A stretch of DNA of 64,000 nucleotides. Source: Aedes albopictus (lineage: Eukaryota; Arthropoda; Insecta; Diptera; Culicidae). Position 1 is the first letter of the stretch. Each line of letters opens with the position of its first letter. Below, piece after piece: positions 43,381-55,290 of this stretch. Position numbers and translations under genes: made by a program. The notes under the pieces are model-generated. The model saw nothing but the letters and a program-made list of their open reading frames with translations, was not told where the DNA came from and did no database searches. The stretch lies in contig NC_085137.1 in assembly GCF_035046485.1 (NCBI RefSeq), positions 38,918,566 to 38,982,565 of the forward strand, given 5' to 3'.

Positions 43381-45270
43381 GTATCGTCTTGATATTGATC
43401 AGCCTCCAGTGTTGGTAAAGGTGCTCAAGCAGTCAACTGAGAAGTCTGATATTACTCAGCTCGCTTATACGTTAAACATAACGCCGGACTATGTGCCATC
43501 AATAAGTTTTAAGTCAATTCAATGAAGGCTTTGGTAAAATGCTGGCTTTTCTTAAAAAAATATCAGGATTCAGGAACACTTTGACTTACGTCGACGGAAA
43601 GATCGTGAGAACATATTCGACGAGAAAGGCACTATCACCACTAGGTGGATTAATTTGGGTTTTAGTTTCGTGAAGAAAAGCAAATATCAATTATATGCGT
43701 TTTTTGTGCCGATTACTCTGTTTTTTCGGTTCAATTGCCGCATCTATAAACCCGCTTATTAAAAATGATGACCACTTATTTTGGGCCGTTTTAACCCAGT
43801 GCTCGTTTGTAAAATTTGTGGTGGACATAAGGGAGCATATATTTATTACATAACGCTAAATTCGACATTTTGAACTCGGTGTTGGGTTCATTAAGATCTG
43901 GCGGCCTCCATAATGTGTTTTTGTATGATAACTCCAACTTTTTTTGTATGGGTCGTAACGCTAGGCTGTATTCCCTATTCCCCTGAAGCGTTACGTAATT
44001 TACTAAACCCCTATCTCCTGAAGCGTTTCGTTATGTGGGCACGGCGCATAATGAAAGTTGACAACTTAAAATAGTTTTCATGCGCAATGTTGGGAAATTT
44101 CGGCATTCATGCACCGGGTTGCCCAAGGCTTTTCAAAGATCAAATTAAGTACTAATGTTACATGAGAATGGTATTGCGAACCCCTGAGCTCAACCCGGGA
44201 GTATGTGTCGGACTTTGTCTGACTTCGTTTTGTTGTGCTGTCTATCTTCGGTGTTTTGTGCTCTGCTTCGTTTGTGTCAAATGTTTGTATAAGAATAAAC
44301 AATGCGAACAAGCAACAGCACGGGTGCAAGAACTCATCTCGTTCCTTGCAAAAACACCGAAGATATAAGTTAATAATAAGTTAATTGTATGTATATAATT
44401 ACTCTAATATAATAAAACAATAAATTTCAGCTTTATAGCATGACGCAATATAAAATGCCGCGTTTTCATCAATATTGCTCTGCTGGAAGATCGGTGCCCT
44501 TCGCTGCTGTTCGCAACAACTAATTTTGAAATCATATCACGATTAGATTTTGAGCAGATATTTGGCAACTTTTTGAATATCTCATCAATATCATGTCAAG
44601 ATATGACATCAAAATTTGATCGTTTTAAGATGTGAATATCAACGTCTTCCCGGGATAGGCCAACTGGAGACTGGAGTTGCAAGCTCTTTATTTTTAAAAT
44701 AATTGCGCGTTGCTTACAATCAAAAGTGTTTTGTCTTTTTGTCTGTGATACGCTGCTGTGAAAAGCAGCCGCAATCAAATAATCACAAGGCTTCAAGTCC
44801 CAATGAAGTGGAGTTGCACCACTCACTAAAACGGTTGAAGTGATTGTCCAAATATTTGCCATGTTGTTCGTTGCTGTTTCAAAACAGTCATAATTTCATC
44901 AGGTATGGCTAATCTACCGCTACTTCAATCAACAGATCGACCGCACCAAAGAGTGCAGAGGATCTGTTGCTTATTGTTAGTAAAGATCCTTCACAGCTTG
45001 AAGTACGAACTGATACATGGCATGTACTTGTGTGGTCCCTCGCTTAATCAATGCATTCACCCATGATTCACTCGATTAGCACAGCTAGATGGGTGAGCGG
45101 GTCACTGCTGAGGACCCTAAAGCGATGCTGAGTGGAGTGGACTGTGAAAAAATAAGCAATCCACCCCAATCACTTCGGGGACTAAGTCTTGTTGTGTTGT
45201 AGCTTGAGGCGACCAACCATCGAGTACCAGTAGTCGTCCTCTTAGTAGCTGTAATAATATATTGCACACT
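43381..45270. other. unassigned intergenic DNA
   Basis: No gene is supported. The minus-strand frame at 44596-44862 has a HWDLKPCDYL phrase reminiscent of a transposase fragment, but no DDE pattern can be shown. Confidence 0.3.
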
Positions 45271-46022
45271 CATTCATCGAAAGTGTTGCGGCAATCATCG
45301 AACAAGCTTGGACCACGCGCGCGCGTGTGTTGCACGTTGTAGATCATCGCATCGGCCGGCGGCGGTCGGTCAGACAAGAGAAATAATATTTTAACGGTGC
45401 ACTAAGTGTGTCCGTCCAACATAACGACTTCGCGCGGGCGCGTTGGTAATTACCCGGTATGGCTGAATTGTGACACCACAATCGACCGTTAAGTCAACCA
45501 TCGTTGAAGTTTCCCGAAACTTCGGAGAGCGTTGTTGATTTTCGCGACGCAGTCGTCCGTCGTAATAAATTAAAAAGTGAACAAGGAAGCACCTCGTTGA
45601 GATTAGCCCAGATTCGAAAACTGTGGCAGCAGCGTTGTCGATGCAGGTTGATCTCGTTGCGTTGGTTTCAAATTGGTTCCAGCCTGATTGAGAAGGTGTC
45701 GTTCATTGCTCGATACGGCGGAGACTTGGTGGCACCGGCGCGACGGATGGCGCTTACGAAAGGCGTGTGTTCAACGGAGAGGTCGTTGTTGCGCCATGTG
45801 ATTGTGAACGCGCGTGTGGTTACGATGTTGCCATTTTCTTCTAATGGTGGCGCCGCGCCGCAGCATTGTGGATGGGATGACGTTTGGGGGTTTTCAGCGC
45901 AGTGTTTGCGCAACTTTCACCCGATTCAGTACCGAATCGATGAAATTATGCAATTTTCACTTTTACTTCTCAGTGGTTTTCTTCGGTTGGAGACGCGGAC
46001 GCAATTAGTAGTCAATGGATAA
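45271..46022 (+). other. CpG-rich segment with 172-codon open frame, no recognised product
   Basis: Much richer in CG (CGCGCGCG, GGCGGCGGTCGGTCGG) than the rest and not visibly repetitive. The open frame at 45504-46022 starts without ATG (TTG) and shows no domain, so coding is doubtful. It could be a promoter/untranslated first exon of a + strand gene or a retroelement 5' region. Confidence 0.25.
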
Positions 46023-46069
46023 TGAAAACACATCTTTAGAGTAGGTTTGTTTTTTTTGTATCACAATTT

Positions 46070-46075
46070 TTTATT
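46070..46075 (-). terminator. candidate poly(A) signal of the cuticular gene
   Basis: AATAAA on the - strand, followed by a T/G-rich stretch, about 1.06 kb past the stop codon at 47137. The DNA between has no repeats, as expected for a 3' UTR. Inferred only. Confidence 0.3.
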
Positions 46076-47136
46076 TCAATTTTTTTTTGGTTCTTTTTTG
46101 AATATCTCACTTGTTTTTTTTTGTGTAAAAAATATAAACAGAACAATTCTCGCAAAAAATAGTACAAAACACTTAGGATTTCAGTGATTTGAGGCGCTAA
46201 CAGCAAATTAATTTTTGGGCAACATTCCTCGCTAGTACAATTTTTCTCGGGAAAACACAAAAACAAAATCCTTTTTTAGGCAACAGTAAAATAGGTTGGT
46301 AGCTCTTTTTCCTCTTTGCGCGCGGCGGTGTCTTCTGCTTTGATTATAATATTTACAAACAACAATCAATGTAACAGTTATGTCTTAATTTCTTGTCTCT
46401 CTCGCTTTTTTTTTCTATGTTTTGCTCATTTTTGCTTGGCTTGTTTCACTCTTATTAAAAATCTATACAACAACAAATTAAATTGGGCTTTTTGGACTTT
46501 GACTGAGCATTTCATCGTCTAGTTTCTACGCTCGTAGTTAGGATGGTGGTGACTAACGCCTGGCTGTGTTCGGAGTTTTCTTGTTTTTAAGAGTACGCGA
46601 TGCTCTCGGAAAGTTTCTTCTACGAACCGAGTCGGGATGGAACGAACGATACACAACAGATGGAAAGTGAGGAAAGTCGGGACTCGGTTCGAAAAACTAA
46701 AGCTTCTGGCCTTTCGCGTATCGGGTAGTACGATCCGCGCATGGATGATCCCCTAGGAGGCGCCACTTGCTTACAGGAAGGTGGACCTACTTGAAGGATG
46801 ATGGGCTAGGTTCCCCAATCGCTGTGGCGAGTAACAGTTCGTAAGCTGCTGGAAGTCCTACCGGGGTGGTAGGTCCTCGCTTCTGCTGTCATTCGCTGGT
46901 GGTGCGCTTCGATCGTTGCGAGTGAAGGGGATCGACAAGTCGCGGATCGTACGATGCTCAAAGTTTGATCAGTTTTCTTCTTAGAATCTCAGGCTTCGTT
47001 TGATGTCTAGTTGGTAGGTAGGTGATGATGTGGTTTCTCCTTGTTTGGTTAGTAGTTTAAGGTGTTAGTGTCGTTTAGAAACTAAGATCACAAGTTTTGC
47101 GATATAAATAATGAAATGATGGGGGCTCTTCTTGAC

Positions 47137-48195
47137 TTAGTGATGCTCATGGAATTCGTGATGACCGTCGGACGAACCGAAGCTGTGTTCCTCGTGGTGG
47201 TGTTCCTCATGGTGGACTGGAACATGGACTGGGACCTTGACTGGGTATGGGACTGGCTTCTCAACGGTCACTGGGACGTGCTTCTCGATCTCGACTGGGA
47301 CTGGGCGCTCGACTGGGACCTTGACTGGGTATGGGACGTGCTTCTCTACCGGGTATGGGATGTGCTTCTCAACTGGGTAGGGCTGTGGGACTGGGACCTT
47401 GACTGGGACTGGCACTGGCTTTTCAACGTGCACGGGGACTGGACGGTCGACTGGGACATGGACTGGGTAAGGAACCTTCTTGATCACGGTGTATGGGACA
47501 GGCTTCTCAACTGGGACTGGCACTGGCTTTTCAACATGGACAGGGACTGGGCGGTCGACTGGGACATGGACTGGGTAGTGCACAATCTTCTCAACTGGGT
47601 ATGGCTTGTCAACATGGACTGGGACCTTGACCGGCACCAAGACCTTCTTCTCAACTGGGTAAGGGGCTGGGACTGGGACCTTAACTGGGACAGGGACCTT
47701 CTTTTCTACTGGGTAAGGAGCTGGCACGTACACCTTGACTGGGACTGGGTTATCGACTGGGACATGGACTGGGTATGGGACCTTCTTCTCAACGGGGTAA
47801 GGAGCTGGCACGTGGTATGGGACCTTGACGATCTCCTTGACCGGGTAGTGGACAGTCTTGTACACGGGGTAGGGTTTGGGCACTCCAACCTTGACGGGCA
47901 CTGGCACATGCTTCTCAACAGCCACTGGGATGTGCTTCTCCACTGGGTATGGAACTGGAACCTTCTTCACCACAGTCAAGGTCTTCTCCTCGTGAGTCTC
48001 GAAGTGGGGCACGTCATGTTTTTCCTCGAAGCCACCGAAGCCGGTCCAGCCGTGCAGGCCGCGTTTGTCCTGCTTTTTGTCCTCGAGGTTTGCGCTTTCG
48101 GCGGCGCCGGTGTCATCTACCTTAGCTTCAGCCACTGGTTTCTTTTCATCTTCGGCGGATGCAAGAAGCACCAAGGCAAAAAGACAGACAACTCC
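47137..48195 (-). CDS. cuticular gene, exon 2 (main repeat exon)
   Basis: Acceptor CCAACCGCAG at 48196, phase 0. 352 codons plus TAA at 47139-47137. Contains the rest of the signal peptide, the acidic linker and all PYPV repeats. The opposite strand is also open for 372 codons because the repeat codons avoid complementary stops. Confidence 0.88.
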   Translation of the reverse strand, partial: GVVCLFALVLLASAEDEKKPVAEAKVDDTGAAESANLEDKKQDKRGLHGWTGFGGFEEKHDVPHFETHEEKTLTVVKKVPVPYPVEKHIPVAVEKHVPVPVKVGVPKPYPVYKTVHYPVKEIVKVPYHVPAPYPVEKKVPYPVHVPVDNPVPVKVYVPAPYPVEKKVPVPVKVPVPAPYPVEKKVLVPVKVPVHVDKPYPVEKIVHYPVHVPVDRPVPVHVEKPVPVPVEKPVPYTVIKKVPYPVHVPVDRPVPVHVEKPVPVPVKVPVPQPYPVEKHIPYPVEKHVPYPVKVPVERPVPVEIEKHVPVTVEKPVPYPVKVPVHVPVHHEEHHHEEHSFGSSDGHHEFHEHH

Positions 48196-51100
48196 CTGCG
48201 GTTGGAAAGGAAGAGAAGAACCGGAAGACTGTAGTTAGTTCTTTGGGGTTTTATGCTGTTGAATGTGGTGGTTTGATTTAGTGGGCAGTTTGATCAATGT
48301 TGACGATTTTATTTTATTGGGGTTTTTAACTAATTCCCGTCTATCTAAGCACCGACCAATAATGATCGAATTGACTGTTGTACCTCGCCTAACGCTTAAT
48401 GACCAATTTGGTATACTAATTTGTAACATGTGAAAAGAATATTGGAAAAGAACTAAAATTTACTTCAAATAATAAGATTGATTAATTATTCCTCGCATTC
48501 TATTTTCGTCTAGTCCACGTCTATTGTGGGCATAACCTAATTCAATTCCCGGCACATCTTCTACGTGACACTATGATACATAGGATGGATAGGATTTGAC
48601 CGCAGGTATTTCACGCACACATTTGCTTGTTGCCTCGTCTAGACGAAGGCAACTGTAAACAAACAAGCATTTTACAAACGAGAAAAAACGATTGATTTGA
48701 TCATTGAACAGCTTTTGCTCCATTCTGCAGTAGTGAAATCCAATTTTAGAAGTGCCACAGAGGTTTTGTGGGGTGTGAATTAAAGGTTGCTGGTTCAACA
48801 AGTGAACCTGGCGAAGCGCTAAATTGAACGATTATGAAGAACAATTCGGCTACCTGCTGCTTTGGAGCGATTGCCTTCGTCGTACACAAAACGAGAAAAA
48901 TTGTCAACTCGTAAGTGGAGTGAAATTGAAACGTGAAATTTAATGTAATTATTCGATTACCAGTGCACGAGGGGCTTTTCCGTCTGATGTGATGACGAAA
49001 TAGTTTTATTCCTTCTTGATTAATTGGAAAGATTTTATCATAATGATCTTGAGAAGTTTGTCTGAAGATTACCTGCACATTGGAGTAAAGATGGACAACA
49101 TTTCATATTACTTCCAGCAAAAGAGGAAGAAAGGGAGAGCGAGAGTTTACGTTCAGAGAGAATGTCTGTGCTGACCAGCTACACGCTCTCGGTATTATTG
49201 GTGCATCCAACAGAATGGACAGCATCGACAAGTGAGAGCAAATGTTGCGCTCATCTGTTCTGTTTACTGCTTCTCAGTGTTGCTCATAATGGAAAGAGAA
49301 ACACATATAAAGCAAATGAAGGGGAATCACAAAGAGCATGACAATATTCCTTCACATCTAATCGAGCTCAAGCTGAAGTAATTTCGATGGAACGGTTTGG
49401 TTTTACTCTTTACATTGTCTATAGTTTTTAGTTGCGCCTCTCTTTGTGAAGTTTTGGCCAAATTTCTTACAGATTTTGATAGATTTTAATACCAAAAATA
49501 TACATGAATTTCGAAGAGGTGTTTCGATTACAGCTTTTGATGGCTGCCCAACTGCTGGACTGCTCCGCTCAGAGCATAATCAGTTGAGAGGTGAATCAAC
49601 AAATTGCTCCAATACAAATCATTAAGTGCTTTTTAAATAACTTCTTGAGCATGGAAAGTTATGAAAACTAATAGGTTTCTGTTAAGTACAGGATGAGTGC
49701 GACTGGCAATCCGTTGATGCCGGAAAACTGGCTTTCTCAGTCTTGAAAAAGGGCCTTATTAAAGAGCCAAAACGTCGGAAAAAGCAAAACACATCGTTTT
49801 GAATATTTAACCCAGGATTGAGAAAGTCATTTTTTTTAAAACAATATGTTTAGTTTGACATGCAGATGCAGTTGTTTTGATACTGCTGGAGATTCGAATT
49901 GTTGAGCGCCGAAACAGACTTAGCGAGAAGGAAAGAGATTTGGGAATAGAATTAACCTGTTACGGCGGATGGTCAGATGAACGATTAAATCCGATCTAAT
50001 CCGAATCGAATTAGACTACATTCTGCATTATTGAAGCAGCAATTCACATCAGAGAACTTGACGAAGAAGCGAAACGAACATGTGAAGTGGAAGTGGATAC
50101 GAATGGTTTGCCGGGGTAAAAGTGAACTCGTTTTCGATTGTGTGTGGGTATGAGTAGAAGAGAAACACAATAATTGAGTGAGTGTTTCCCATGCTTGGTG
50201 CCATTTGGGTTTATAAATAAATGAAAACAGTGTTTGTCTCACAACTTAAAAAACCTTTTTAAACTGATGGCTAAAGACGCACATAGAAAGCAATCTTTTA
50301 AACTTAGAGGATTAACTAGATTGACGAATATTTCTTTGGATAGATCTTGAAGTTATATGCGTTCCAAAATCTTGAAAGTTATATGTAGTAGTTAGTTTTT
50401 CGACAGTATCGGAAGAAACCATCAAGGACTGATAAATTTGAAAATGATTGTCTGGAAGAATCAGAAACAATTTTTGTAATTAGATGCAGACAAAATGAAT
50501 AGGAGCACATCTAGAAAACAAAATTTTCTAAAACACTGTAACTGACACAGTTGCACATATCTTTTGACATGCTTTTTAAATACAAAAAACATGCCGTTAC
50601 AAATAGTATTGCTGAAAAGTTATTCTGTGGCTAAGATATGCAAAAATTCTTCCCAAACTCTTTGAAAAACGAAGAATTCTTTGCTGGTTACAGAGTATGC
50701 ACTTGCACTTGTCCTTGAAGAATAATCCTAGACCAGTGTTTCTCAAACTATAGATCATCCCAGCTAACACAAAGTCTTATATGATGTTGAATAGGATGCT
50801 AAAGTGGAGGCCATATGCGTACATGCCTCTATTTAACCACGTGTAAAGTGTACGTATATCGCCTCCATTTTTGCATCCTATTCAACATTATATGCGATCA
50901 TGTGTTGACTGGGATGATTCATAGCCGGCTGACTAATAGTGAGTCGTGGTAAATGTTTGGCTTGCATATTTGAAATTTGATAGCTTTCATTATATATTTT
51001 AATTGCGGTGGTATGTAATTGAAATTTAAACCACATTGGACAATCTCAAAATTTAGTATTGTTGTATAGAATCGAAATGTCACATGGAACATTCTGAACA

Positions 51101-54100
51101 AATTCGCTTTTGATACTAAATAAGCCTGTTTTGCATTTTATTTACAAAAAAAATCTGAAATTTTTTTAAATTTTCTGGACATTTCTGGAGTTTTCTGAAA
51201 GTTTCGGCAATTTCCCAACATTTTCTTAAATTTTTTGACATTTTTTTAAATTGCCTGAAATTTTCTTAAACTTTCTGCGTTTTTCTGAACTTGTCTGAAG
51301 TTTTCGGAAGCTTTCTGAATGTTTCGGCAATTTCTGATAATTTTTGAAACTTTCAGAATTTTTTTGAAATTTTCTGAAATTTTCTGAAATTTTCTGAAAT
51401 TTTCTGAAATTTTCTGAAATTTTCTGAAATTTTCTGAAATTTTCTGAAATTTTCTACAATTTCCTAAACTTGCAAATGAAACAAACTAAACTTCAGAAAT
51501 TTTCTGAAACTTTCTGAAATTTTCTGAAATTTTCTGAAAATTTCTGAAGTTTTCTGAAATTTTCTGAAAATTTCTGAAAATTTCTGAAATTTTCTGAAAA
51601 TTTCTGAAATTTTCTGAAATTTTCTGAAATTTTCTGAAATTTTCTGAAATTTTCTGAAATTTTCTGAAATTTTCTGAAATTTTCTGAAATTTTCTGAAAT
51701 TTTCTGAAATTTTCTGAAATTTTCTGAAATTTTCTGAAATTTTCTGAAATTTTCTGAAATTTTTTGAAATTTTCTGAAATTTTCTGAAATTTTCTGAAAT
51801 TTTCTGAAATTTTCTGAAATTTTCTAAAATTTTCTGAAGTTTTCTGAAATTTTCTGAAATTTTCTGAAATTTTCTGAAATTTTCTGAAATTTTCTGAAAT
51901 TTTCTGAAATTTTCTGAAATTTTCTGAAATTTTCTGAAATTTTCTGAAATTTTCTGAAATTTTCTGAAATTTTCTGAAATTTTCTGAAATTTTCTGAAAT
52001 TCTCTGAAATTTTCTGAAAATTTCTGAAAATGAAACTGAATAGATAGAACTGCTCTTAGGGTCGTGAAGAGCTCCGAATATTATCGGTTCAGTTGGATAT
52101 TATGCAATTTTGAATAGTATGGGGGTAAAATGTAAGCAGATCAGTAAAGTAGACGAAATCTTCCCATTGTTGAGAACGACCAAATTCTAGTGGGAAAAGC
52201 TTGCATAAAATAGAACAAGTGGTAGGTAGGTGGCTCGAATCAGTACGACAAAGTTATGACCACCGAGCAAGAGTTTTTAATAACTCAAAACAATTCAGAC
52301 GCTCATCAATTAACTATGAAGCTCGGCCCAAAAAGTATCTTATCAGTATCAAAATGATTCTAATCTAATTTTTTTTAAATTTTTCTGAAATTTAATGAAA
52401 TATTCTGAAAATTTCTGAAATTTTATAAATATTTATAAAATTTTATAGATATTTCTGAAATTTTGAGAAATTTTATCAAATTTTATCAAATTTTACCAAA
52501 TTTTATGAAATATAATGAAATTTTATGAAATTAGATTAGAATTGTTCCTAGAATTATGAAAATCCACGAATATCATCGGTTCGGTTAGATTTCATATAGT
52601 TCTGAACAGTACCGGGGTAAGGTAGCTAGACAAACCAGATCCCAATTATCAAAAAAAAAAGGAAAAAATGCGTAGAAAGACAGACTAGTAAAGAAGACAA
52701 AATCTCCCCAGTGTTGGGAACGACCAAGTACTAGTGGGGAAAACTTGCATTCAAAAAGGACAGATTTACAAAAGTCTATCTACAAACACTGAAGTTGTAA
52801 AAACTTTATAATTTAAACAAATTGAGCATATTTTTTTTTATTTCTCATGGAAAGCATGAAGGGAAATATTGAGAAACTGTGGTGTTTATTGCAAAAAAAT
52901 AAACACGGTAAAAATTGGAATGTCGAGTAAGCCGTAACTAGTGACCAACGGCACTTATCGAATACAACACAAATTTCTATTGGATGGCATGGAGCTTTCT
53001 AACAATGTTGCATTCAAGAAATTCTTTCTTCTTAAGTTTGATCTCCCAAAATTGTTTTAATAATTTCACAAAACAAGATGCTTAAGTCTTGACTGTAAAA
53101 GATCGTAAATAATTATAATCGCTTTTTAAATGCTTCAGGCCATTGCGATGGCATTGAAGGATCCTGTGAATGTTTCTATGTAAATGTTATACATGTTTTT
53201 ATGTAAATTGTATTATACATAAATGCATGGCAGATCGTTGGTTTTTTGTTTGCAAACCTATGTTATTAGGGTTTGTACAGCTTCTAGGAACGACAGATCG
53301 TCTGCTCTTACTCAGAGAGTAATCTGACATCTGACTGAGATCGACATCATTTACATGCTGGTGAATTTAAAATTTTAAGCAGCATTGACGCTTGCTACGT
53401 CAGAATGTCGCTATACGAGTGTAAAAGCTGATGGTACATTCGCTCGTCCACTATACAATGCATCAGCGAATGTAGGTTGTAGGAGCAAGTAAGACGATGG
53501 TACAGGTTCATTCTGATTGGCGGATTGCCGAGCTTTAGATGTGATGAAGTGATAGATTGTTCAGATTGATTGAGGACCTTGTGAAGGAAACTTTTTGATC
53601 AACCGAGAGAGAAAAGAAAAAATGTAGAAAAACTCAGAGCAAATGAAAGAAGATGGATCAAGGAATGGGGCATACAGTTGACGAAATAGCTATTACATCA
53701 CCAAAGTCTAAAAATCGTCATAATGAAATTGTTTTTCGGAGTTTTTTTAATTGTAACCGAATATTAATTTGAATATATTTTATCCAAGAAAGATTTCAGT
53801 CTCAACTGTGAGATTTCAGGGACTGCCGATTGATTAAAGTACCGTCCTGCAAAGAAAGTAGGAGTAAGTTTAGAAAAAATGAAGGATCACATCATTTGTT
53901 ACATAACTGTGTAGTTATAACACTTTTTAAAGGTATAGATGCAATTCCAAAAACAACTGCAGAAGTTGACACAAGTGAAAACGATGGAGGTTGAGATTTT
54001 GCAGATGATGTGATCTGATCCATCTCTCAGGTTCACCGACTGACGAACTTCATTTAGATCAATGCTCAACTTGTTAATCACTGAAACTCAAACGTAGTTC

Positions 54101-54805
54101 ATTGTACTTTTTCACTTCTGTACCATCGATGATCACCATCAAATTTTCCTTCTATCAGCTTTTCGATCCACCTCGATCACTAAGCCACTGCCAATCCATT
54201 CCACTGTTTTCCCAACAAATTGCCAACTGGTTTCCAAACGGCTGGTCCAACAATTCATTCATGAAATCCAATCCACTTCGCTTCGCTGCACCACGTTGAT
54301 CGTTCCGAAAAACCTCATCCGGAAAATCCGAAAAAAGTAGAAATCTCATCGTGTGCTCTTTCCGTCTTTCCCTTTTGCTGTGCGGCTTCCCAGTGCATTG
54401 TCTTATGCGCATTCACTTTTCCCCACGGGGCGTTGATTGATGCGTTTGGATTTTAAATACTTTTTATCTTCACCACACACGGTCAACGACCACGAAATTT
54501 CCCATTCAGCTCCAGGCATGGAAACTTTCCCACATCGAAGGGTGAATCATCTCTAGAATCACACATTGTTCGTGTCTTTTGCACTGTCTTGAAGTATTCA
54601 CATTTAGAATTTATCTTCACTGTGCACTGTCCATTTGTGTTCCAATTCACTTTCCGTTCTAGTCGAACATTAGCACATCTTCACTGTTCCAAAGTCCTTT
54701 TTCAACACCGCCAGAACTGCTCCCGTTTTAGAATCTGCTCCACTAATCACTAGCACACATTTCCCCGAAAAACAACACCCCATCGATGCTTACCAACAAT
54801 TTCAT
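47137..54805 (-). CDS. secreted PYPVEK-repeat cuticular protein (CPLCP/Vajk-like), 356 aa
   Basis: Spliced from 54805-54794 (MKLL) and 48195-47137. The junction rebuilds a clean signal peptide, MKLLGVVCLFALVLLASA, then AEDEKKPVAEAKVDDTG, an acidic/Lys stretch ending DKRGLHGW (KR, possible processing site), FGGFEEKHDVPHFETHEE, and ~240 residues of repeats alternating PYPVEKKVPYPV, HVPVDRPVPVHVEKPVPV and PVKVPVPAPYPVE, ending in a His/Glu-rich tail (HHEEHHHEEHSFGSS). High PV and PY density with no RR domain fits the insect low-complexity cuticular families (CPLCP, Drosophila Vajk; family knowledge). Likely an extracellular cuticle matrix component. The 6.6-kb intron holds foldback and minisatellite repeats. 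Confidence 0.85.
48199..49719. other. intron of the cuticular gene, 3' part
   Basis: AT-rich intron; short frames only. No repeat shared with the rest of the window was noticed. Confidence 0.4.
49720..49830. repeat. second copy of the CTTGAAAAAG...AAAACGTCGG hairpin motif
   Basis: TTTCTCAGTCTTGAAAAAGG, a short loop, AGAGCCAAAACGTCGGAAAA and, 3' of it, GGATTGAGAAAGTC, partly complementary to the left flank. Same loop motif as 41911-41945. Confidence 0.45.
50758..50914. mobile_element. ~157-bp foldback element, copy 1
   Basis: TCCCAGCTAACACA...ATGTTGAATAGGATGC on the left, GCATCCTATTCAACATTA...TGTTGACTGGGA on the right. Arms of ~65 bases with GTGGAGGC(C/G)ATAT in both. A second copy is at 57473-57625. 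Confidence 0.72.
51130..52035. repeat. 10-bp minisatellite (TTTTCTGAAA)n
   Basis: From ~51490 to 52020 about 53 units keep an exact 10-base register with substitutions only; a further ~10 units lie at 51360-51460 and degenerate units upstream to 51130. Each unit has the A/T tract AAATTTT. Confidence 0.92.
52038..52760. repeat. tandem copies of a ~200-bp segment after A/T repeats
   Basis: 52038-52235 and 52545-52760 share CGAATAT(T/C)ATCGGTTC(A/G)GTT, ATTTTGAATAGTATGGGGGTAA / AGTTCTGAACAGTACCGGGGTAA and GAACGACCAA(A/G)T(T/A)CTAGTGGG. Each follows an AAATTTT-type tract, so the duplicated unit includes the minisatellite. Confidence 0.65.
52761..54793. other. intron of the cuticular gene, 5' part
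   Basis: Mixed intronic DNA up to the GTAAGC donor at 54793. The 54100-54790 part is pyrimidine-rich without a recognised feature. Confidence 0.4.
54794..54805 (-). CDS. cuticular gene, coding exon 1 (4 codons)
   Basis: ATG AAA TTG TTG followed by GTAAGC donor. Only four codons, which is usual for insect cuticular protein genes where the first intron cuts the signal peptide. The joined product is a textbook signal sequence and both ends are phase 0. Confidence 0.82.
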
Positions 54806-54848
54806 ATTTAATCCGAGTGAAATGAAACTGTGAAACAAGCAAGTGGGT

Positions 54849-54886
54849 AACTGATGGTGAGTCCATCGATGGCTGCAGCTTTTATA
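54849..54886 (-). promoter_or_regulatory. core promoter of the cuticular gene: TATA box and initiator
   Basis: TATAAAAG on the - strand starts at 54886. An insect initiator-type ATCAGTT has its A at 54852, 34 bases downstream. The ATG at 54805 would then follow a 47-base 5' UTR. The upstream 54890-55200 is CpG-rich. Confidence 0.6.
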
Positions 54887-55290
54887 CCGAGAGCGCTTTT
54901 CTTGGCCCCCTTCGCGGACGAGCCTCGGCGCTGGCGCTGGCGCAGGCCCCTTACCGGGCGACGACGCGCGGTTTCGTTCGGCTTTGCCTTCTTTCGCCAC
55001 CTTGCCAGTTTTCCGCGCCCCTCCGGAGCACGCCAGTCCCCTCACTGGCTGGTTGGGGGCTCGATCGCGAAATCACCGTCTTCTTCAGTTCTTCAGTTTT
55101 GGGCTCGAAAAAGTGTCTCGCGAAGACACCATGCATGGCGCGGGTGTGGGCACGCTTTTCTTCTGGGCACAGATGCACTGTGAGGGATTTTACATGCGGG
55201 AGGACAAAATAAAAAGGGTTTTTCGTTCTTCATTAAATTTTGTAGCTTTTAATGCCAAAAAGAGTCTGGCTGGAAACAAAAAAAAATGTA

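Noticed and set aside
44596..44862. mariner-type transposase fragment
   Set aside because: A single HWDLKPCDYL phrase is not enough; no DDE/D spacing or helix-turn-helix could be shown.
47116..48234. 372-codon + strand open frame rich in Trp/Asp
   Set aside because: It is the exact antisense of the PYPV-repeat exon; the repeat codons lack complementary stops. The - strand product has a signal peptide and splice support.
51490..52020. CRISPR-like array
   Set aside because: Units are contiguous 10-mers with no spacers in a eukaryotic genome; it is a minisatellite.
54854..55183. + strand 109-codon Arg-rich frame
   Set aside because: It lies in the CpG-rich promoter of the cuticular gene; composition alone explains the open frame.
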